From the NCBI GenBank assembly GCA_031284445.1, contig JAISZW010000135.1:1-8010 (forward strand): a stretch of 8,010 nt of DNA. The letters are read 5' to 3'. How positions within the stretch are numbered: the stretch's first letter is position 1; each line of letters starts with the position of its first letter. The notes below the pieces were generated by a model. The model ran no database searches, was not told where the DNA came from, and saw only the letters and a program-made list of their open reading frames with translations. This DNA comes from Candidatus Methanovirga basalitermitum. Its GTDB lineage: Archaea > Methanobacteriota > Methanobacteria > Methanobacteriales > Methanobacteriaceae. This document shows, piece after piece, positions 5,069 to 8,010 of the stretch. A program made the translations under genes and the position numbers.

Positions 5069-6161
5069 CTACTGATGTTTTTGTGTATATTGGAATGTTA
5101 ATAGTTCTTTTAAAGACCACACATGATCAGTTTTTCTTACAGGACATCATTAGTGTCCATTTTATCATATTTTCTCCAGACTTTACCTTTTACGATTAAA
5201 ATTAAGTTTTTTAAGAAGGATGTGGTCTAACGAGATTATATGTCACTATTTTGGAAGTTAGATGATATTATAACCATTCGTCTTCTTTTAGAGAAAGATA
5301 TTGTTTTCTTGTCTTAAATTTAAATTTTCTCGCTCGTTATGATGGAGATTTGAGAACTGTCAATGTCATCTGGATTTCCATATACTATCTTTTAAAGTAT
5401 TGGCTAATTTTCGACCTACTCTTTCTTTTATTACTTTCACATATTTTAATTCTTTCATTGGTAGTTGAGATGTGTTTTAGGTCTTCTTATTTCACCTGTT
5501 TTAAAACTCAACAGTATAAATTGTATCTAATCAAATAAATGACTTTTTGTAAATACATTTTAAATCGTTAGCAAATAAAGGCAGGTTTTTATCTGGGTTC
5601 TGTCGTATGTTTGTTTTACAAGTTTCAGATTTCTGACTCATATCTGATGGATTAGATATAAATTAATGCTGTGGTGAAACTTAAACCAATACTTAGCTTT
5701 CATTTTCTTAATTGGCAATCCATACTTGGATATGCTTTTTTTTAACATAAAATCCCATTAGTTCATACAAGTTCAACCTTATCAAGATCTATTCTCTTTC
5801 ATTTAAAAATTTGTTAACTTCTTTGCAAGGCTCTGCTGAAATTTGTAGCCATCTACATACAGTATCAACTTTAACTTCTAAAATATTTCTGCTAATGATC
5901 TAAGATTCATGCCTTTTAAAAGCATTTTTAAGAAGAAAAACAATTTTTCCATCAACACTTTTGGTTTTTAAGTTATGTAGTATTGTGTTTGCATTTGAAG
6001 ACTTTTGGAGCATTTTTGTAAACATATTTAAAGAGTATCATTTTTGTTTTTATAAGTACCATTACCTACCACATTACCTTTTTCAATTACCATAATCTTT
6101 GTAATCCTTATATTGGACAAGCAACATCCACAAAACTTGATTTAGGACCACATTTACCCAT
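5069..6161 (-). pseudogene. IS1-like DDE transposase, heavily frameshifted remnant
   Basis: It starts with an intact GAGGTG ribosome binding site (6174-6169) and ATG 6161: MGKCGPKSSFVDVACPI, then EKGNVVGNGTYKNKN and ICLQKCSKS in shifted frames (a zinc-ribbon-like N-terminus). Next come LRSLAEI and, in another frame, NILEVKVDTVCRWLQISAE with KEVNKFLNE (a helix-turn-helix region), then DLDKVEL and ELMGFYVKKKH, resembling the DEL(W)-F-V part of IS1-like catalytic domains. Further on are ERENLNLRQENN, FSKR and YNLVRPH, and finally TDHVWSLKELLTFQYTQK just before the stop at 5069. The order and spacing fit one transposase of about 360 residues. More than eight frame changes or stops interrupt it, so it is long dead. 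Family call rests on recalled motifs. Confidence 0.65.
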
Positions 6162-6199
6162 AAATAAACACCTCAATTATTTATGTATATATTTATGGG
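6157..6199. repeat. Inverted repeat over the transposase start
   Basis: CCCATAAATA (6157-6166) and TATTTATGGG (6190-6199) are a perfect 10-bp inverted pair with a 23-base gap. The left arm contains the transposase start codon and the ribosome binding site lies in the gap, so the RNA could fold around the translation start, or the pair could bind the transposase. Confidence 0.5.
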
Positions 6200-6243
6200 C
6201 ATAACTACTACATAAAATTTAAGTAATATAAAAGTACACTACC

Positions 6244-6667
6244 AAATCTTTTAACTTATTTAATAATAATTTTTTATAAAGTATTACATTTTTTAATCTA
6301 TCTTTTTATTTCTTTATTCATTATTTAACAATTTAAAATTGTTTAAATCTATATTATAATCTGTTTATTTGTTTGAATAAGCTTTAAGTATTTTAATATC
6401 TTTTATTAATTTATTAATAAGAAAAACAAACATTATTAATTTTTAATAAAGTATTAAATTTTTAAAAATAAGCAATTTTAACAGATATTTTCATTTTTTA
6501 AATAATTTTTAACTTTATTTAACATGATCAGACTATATTTATTCCTATTTTTTAGTTCTAAGAAACTTTTTCATTGTAAAAATTTAGAAGCATTTATATG
6601 ATTATTACTATTTAATAAACAAATATCATTATAATGAGTTGGTGGAAATTATTCTAATGTAACTATT
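6244..6667. other. Extremely AT-rich stretch without genes
   Basis: About 420 bp made almost only of A/T tracts on both strands, with no coding-like frame. Two related stretches occur, ATAAAGTATTACATTTTTTA near 6276 and AATAAAGTATTAAATTTTTA near 6444. It could be an easily melted part of an origin region beside cdc6, or simply decayed DNA. No ORB-like motif was found. Confidence 0.4.
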
Positions 6668-7381
6668 CTAATAACCTTTTTTACCAAAATAATTGATATC
6701 TAAACTTCGCTCAAAAACAGATTCAATTTGAATGAAATCATCCCAGTTATTTTTGAAACAAAATCTTCCACACAACTTATTATCAATGATTAACCATAAT
6801 TTGATGATTATATTCCTATCAATAATACTTCATTTATAAATTTTTAATAGTTTTGCCCAGTTTTTTTTTATGGAATTGTAGAATCAATGACTCATGCCAT
6901 ATCAGAGGTTAAGAAATTAGTCCAATGATCGTCAAATATTTTTTTTCCCAAGTTGAGAAAAAATATCATTACCCTTTTTTAAGTCTTCAATATTCATGAG
7001 AATTACTAAAAATAGATCGATTTACTTCACTTAAAAGCTTAATAAAGAAGTCTCCAAAGAGTGTCCAATGTTGTTTTATTTCCAAATGATCTTTTTACAT
7101 TTGAAATTCCCATATACAAGTTTTTTCTATGAAATAAGTTGTAAGGTCTTTTTATTATACAACTTTGAGCCAAGTAAAAAAAGCTATTGAATATTTTGGT
7201 TTGCAATACCTTTCTTACAGAAGTCAAAATCAAGTATGTTTATTAAAACATGAGCACTCAAGTCTTCTATTTTGCCTTTTTTAGCTGAATTTAAGTACTC
7301 TGTCAAACTTTTAGAAAAAGTCTGATCAAAATGTTTGTAGTTAAAATTTGAATCAAAACTTAACTTGCTTAATTGAGCGAA
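6668..7381 (-). pseudogene. Remnant of an unrecognised gene (C-terminal pieces)
   Basis: Coding-like pieces follow one another on the minus strand in changing frames. 7381-7184 is open for about 65 codons (KLSFDSNFNYKHFDQTFSKS, then LTEYLNSAKKGKIEDLSAHV, then LINILDFDFCKKGIANQNIQ). 7202-7039 includes KNLYMGISNVKRSFGNKTTL then DTLWRLLY. Then come LLSEVNRSIFSNSHEY, EDLKKGNDIFSQLGKKNI, a poor stretch, and finally CGRFCFKNNWDDFIQIESVF then ERSLDINYFGKKGY with a stop at 6668. The composition is protein-like in every piece, so this was one gene of at least 230 codons. I do not recognise the family and no catalytic motif stands out. Transposase or other accessory function is possible. Confidence 0.5.
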
Positions 7382-7495
7382 TTTTTAATTCGCTGCCAAG
7401 AAAAATTTAGGAAAATCTTCGATTTTCTGAATTACAGAAATCTTCGATTTTTGGTAATCTTCGATTTTTCATGGTTAGAAAATCTTTGATTTTAT
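7376..7495. repeat. Hairpin cluster between two gene remnants
   Basis: Five hairpins: AGCGAATT-TTT-AATTCGCT (7376-7394, perfect 8-bp stem), GAAAATC-TTC-GATTTTC (7411-7427), AAATC-TTC-GATTT (centre 7444), AATC-TTC-GATT (centre 7461) and AAAATC-TTT-GATTTT (centre 7486). The segment 7411-7457 nearly repeats 2114-2160. The cluster lies between the two halves of what may have been a single gene and may have been inserted there. Confidence 0.75.
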
Positions 7496-7676
7496 TAAAC
7501 TTTTTTAAAGTTTTGTATGAAATGTCTGCCATCAAAAGCAACTAAACTTAAATCCAAGACACAATTCTTCTTTCCACTAATTTCACCTGCAATTAATTTA
7601 TTTGCAATTATATATCTAATATAGGGTGTTAGATTTTTAACAAAAATCAAACCATGAACAAACCCTCATCGTTCAT
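7495..7676 (-). pseudogene. Remnant of an unrecognised gene (N-terminal piece)
   Basis: ATG 7676 gives MNDEGLF, then a one-base shift leads into a clean frame reading HGLIFVKNLTPYIRYIIANK, LIAGEISGKKNCVLDLSLVA and FDGRHFIQNFKKV, with a stop at 7495. It is followed by the hairpin cluster and then by the coding-like pieces at 7381-6668, so it may be the start of that same gene. Family not recognised. Confidence 0.45.
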
Positions 7677-7851
7677 ATTTAAATTAAAATACTTAATATC
7701 AAGTTCTAATATAATTAATAAGTAAGTATTTAAGCTTTGTTTAATATGCAAAAAATAGCTTATAGTAAAAATACTTTAAAACAAAATTCAAATGTTTAAT
7801 GAATATTTTTAACATTTTTAAAGAATTTTTTATTTTTTAAAGTTAGAAACG
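7677..7851. other. AT-rich intergenic stretch, no gene seen
   Basis: No coding-like frame on either strand. Upstream of the gene remnant at 7676 there are several TATA-like stretches on the minus strand, none clearly placed as a promoter. Confidence 0.4.
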
Positions 7852-8010
7852 GAAAATCAAAGATTTCCCTAAATTCACTTTGCGAATAAACAAAAAGTCT
7901 TTGATTTTTCTAAATTCACTTTGTGAATAAATCTATGATTTTCTTTATTGAACTTGTTCAATTAGAAAGTCTATGACTTTCTTTACTTAAAACTTGTTTT
8001 AAGTTAGAAA
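7852..8010. repeat. Regular array of eight small hairpins running off the right edge
   Basis: Hairpin centres lie near 7860, 7880, 7901, 7921, 7935, 7954, 7973 and 7994, mostly about 20 bp apart. Stems in order: AAATC-AAA-GATTT; ATTCAC-TTT-GCGAAT (one mismatch); AAAAAGTC-TTT-GATTTTT (one wobble); ATTCAC-TTT-GTGAAT; AATC-TAT-GATT; ATTGAA-CTTG-TTCAAT; AGAAAGTC-TAT-GACTTTCT; ACTTAAAA-CTTG-TTTTAAGT. Two kinds alternate: an (A)GTC/ATC type and an ATTC/TTGAA/TTAAAA type. The sequence of the stems changes but pairing is kept. The array continues beyond the window. Confidence 0.8.

Larger units (their letters stand above)
5052..6243 (-). mobile_element. Decayed IS1-like insertion sequence
   Basis: Spans the transposase remnant. 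Candidate terminal inverted repeats are GGCGGTGACCCTTTTAACTA (from 5052) and, on the minus strand, GGTAGTGTACTTTTATATTA (from 6243); with two more bases they agree at 14 of 22 positions, many differences being C/T changes. The flanks are AAATCAG on the left and AAATCTT on the right, 5 of 7 matching, a weak hint of a target duplication. The flanks are consistent with insertion into one of the hairpin repeats upstream of cdc6. Ends are inferred, not proven. Confidence 0.55.

Noticed and set aside
5350..5538. Open frame of 62 codons on the plus strand
   Set aside because: It lies antisense to the decayed IS1-like transposase, is rich in Leu/Phe/Tyr as expected from AT-rich noncoding DNA, and has no ribosome binding site.
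4921..6660. ORB or mini-ORB origin motifs
   Set aside because: I looked for TTACA-TTGAAA-like and G-rich ORB patterns beside cdc6 and found no convincing copy; GGGCGGTGACCC at 5051 is better explained as the end of the IS1-like element.
7039..7233. 64-codon minus-strand frame as an intact gene
   Set aside because: Its first dozen residues overlap a better coding frame (7381-7184) and its end continues in another frame, so it is one piece of a decayed gene.
7852..8010. CRISPR array
   Set aside because: The repeated units are short palindromes of differing sequence with almost no spacers; there is no constant 25-37 bp repeat with unique spacers and no cas gene in view.

Overview
This window is very AT-rich and looks like a chromosomal segment of a methanogenic archaeon of the Methanobacteriales (Methanobrevibacter- or Methanosphaera-like). 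The supporting signs are an archaeal histone gene, an Orc1/Cdc6 initiator gene, archaeal TATA-box promoters of the form AAAAGTATATAA, oligo-T terminators, a ribosome binding site that matches the archaeal anti-Shine-Dalgarno sequence, and many decayed insertion sequences. The genus is inferred from style, not from a database match. Every gene or gene remnant I can support lies on the minus strand, so genes are read from high to low coordinates.

Left part (1-1660). A truncated TnpB-like reading frame runs off the left edge and has lost its start by a one-base shift. Next to it is an IS200/IS605-type (IS1341-like, no tnpA seen) element. Its tnpB is broken by at least three frameshifts, one caused by a perfect 19-bp tandem duplication inside the zinc ribbon. 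Hairpins with nearly the same stem sit at both ends of the element.

Middle part (1660-4920). This holds the four intact genes: an archaeal histone, two tandem SemiSWEET-like small membrane proteins (about 60% identical to each other), and an Orc1/Cdc6 replication initiator. Between them are a decayed transposase-like stretch, copies of a TGTGGAGTTTTT-containing repeat (one pair forming a roughly 100-bp MITE-like inverted element), and recognisable promoters and terminators. The second SemiSWEET gene has an in-frame acidic extension after its stop codon and an unusually long leader with tiny reading frames.

Right part (4921-8010). About 3.1 kb upstream of cdc6 has no intact gene. It starts with direct repeats carrying small AAAATC-NNN-GATTTT hairpins that overlap the cdc6 promoter. 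It continues with a heavily decayed IS1-like transposase that seems to have landed in that repeat array, then an extremely AT-rich stretch, then remnants of one or two unrecognised genes interrupted by a hairpin cluster. It ends in a regular array of small hairpins about 20 bp apart that runs off the right edge. A noncoding, repeat-rich, AT-rich stretch beside cdc6 is where an archaeal replication origin is often found, so this is a candidate origin region, although I could not find a convincing ORB element.

The most unusual signal is the family of short hairpins (6-8 bp stems, 3-4 nt loops). It appears at four places, with stem changes that keep pairing, and is closely spaced next to the initiator gene and at the right edge.
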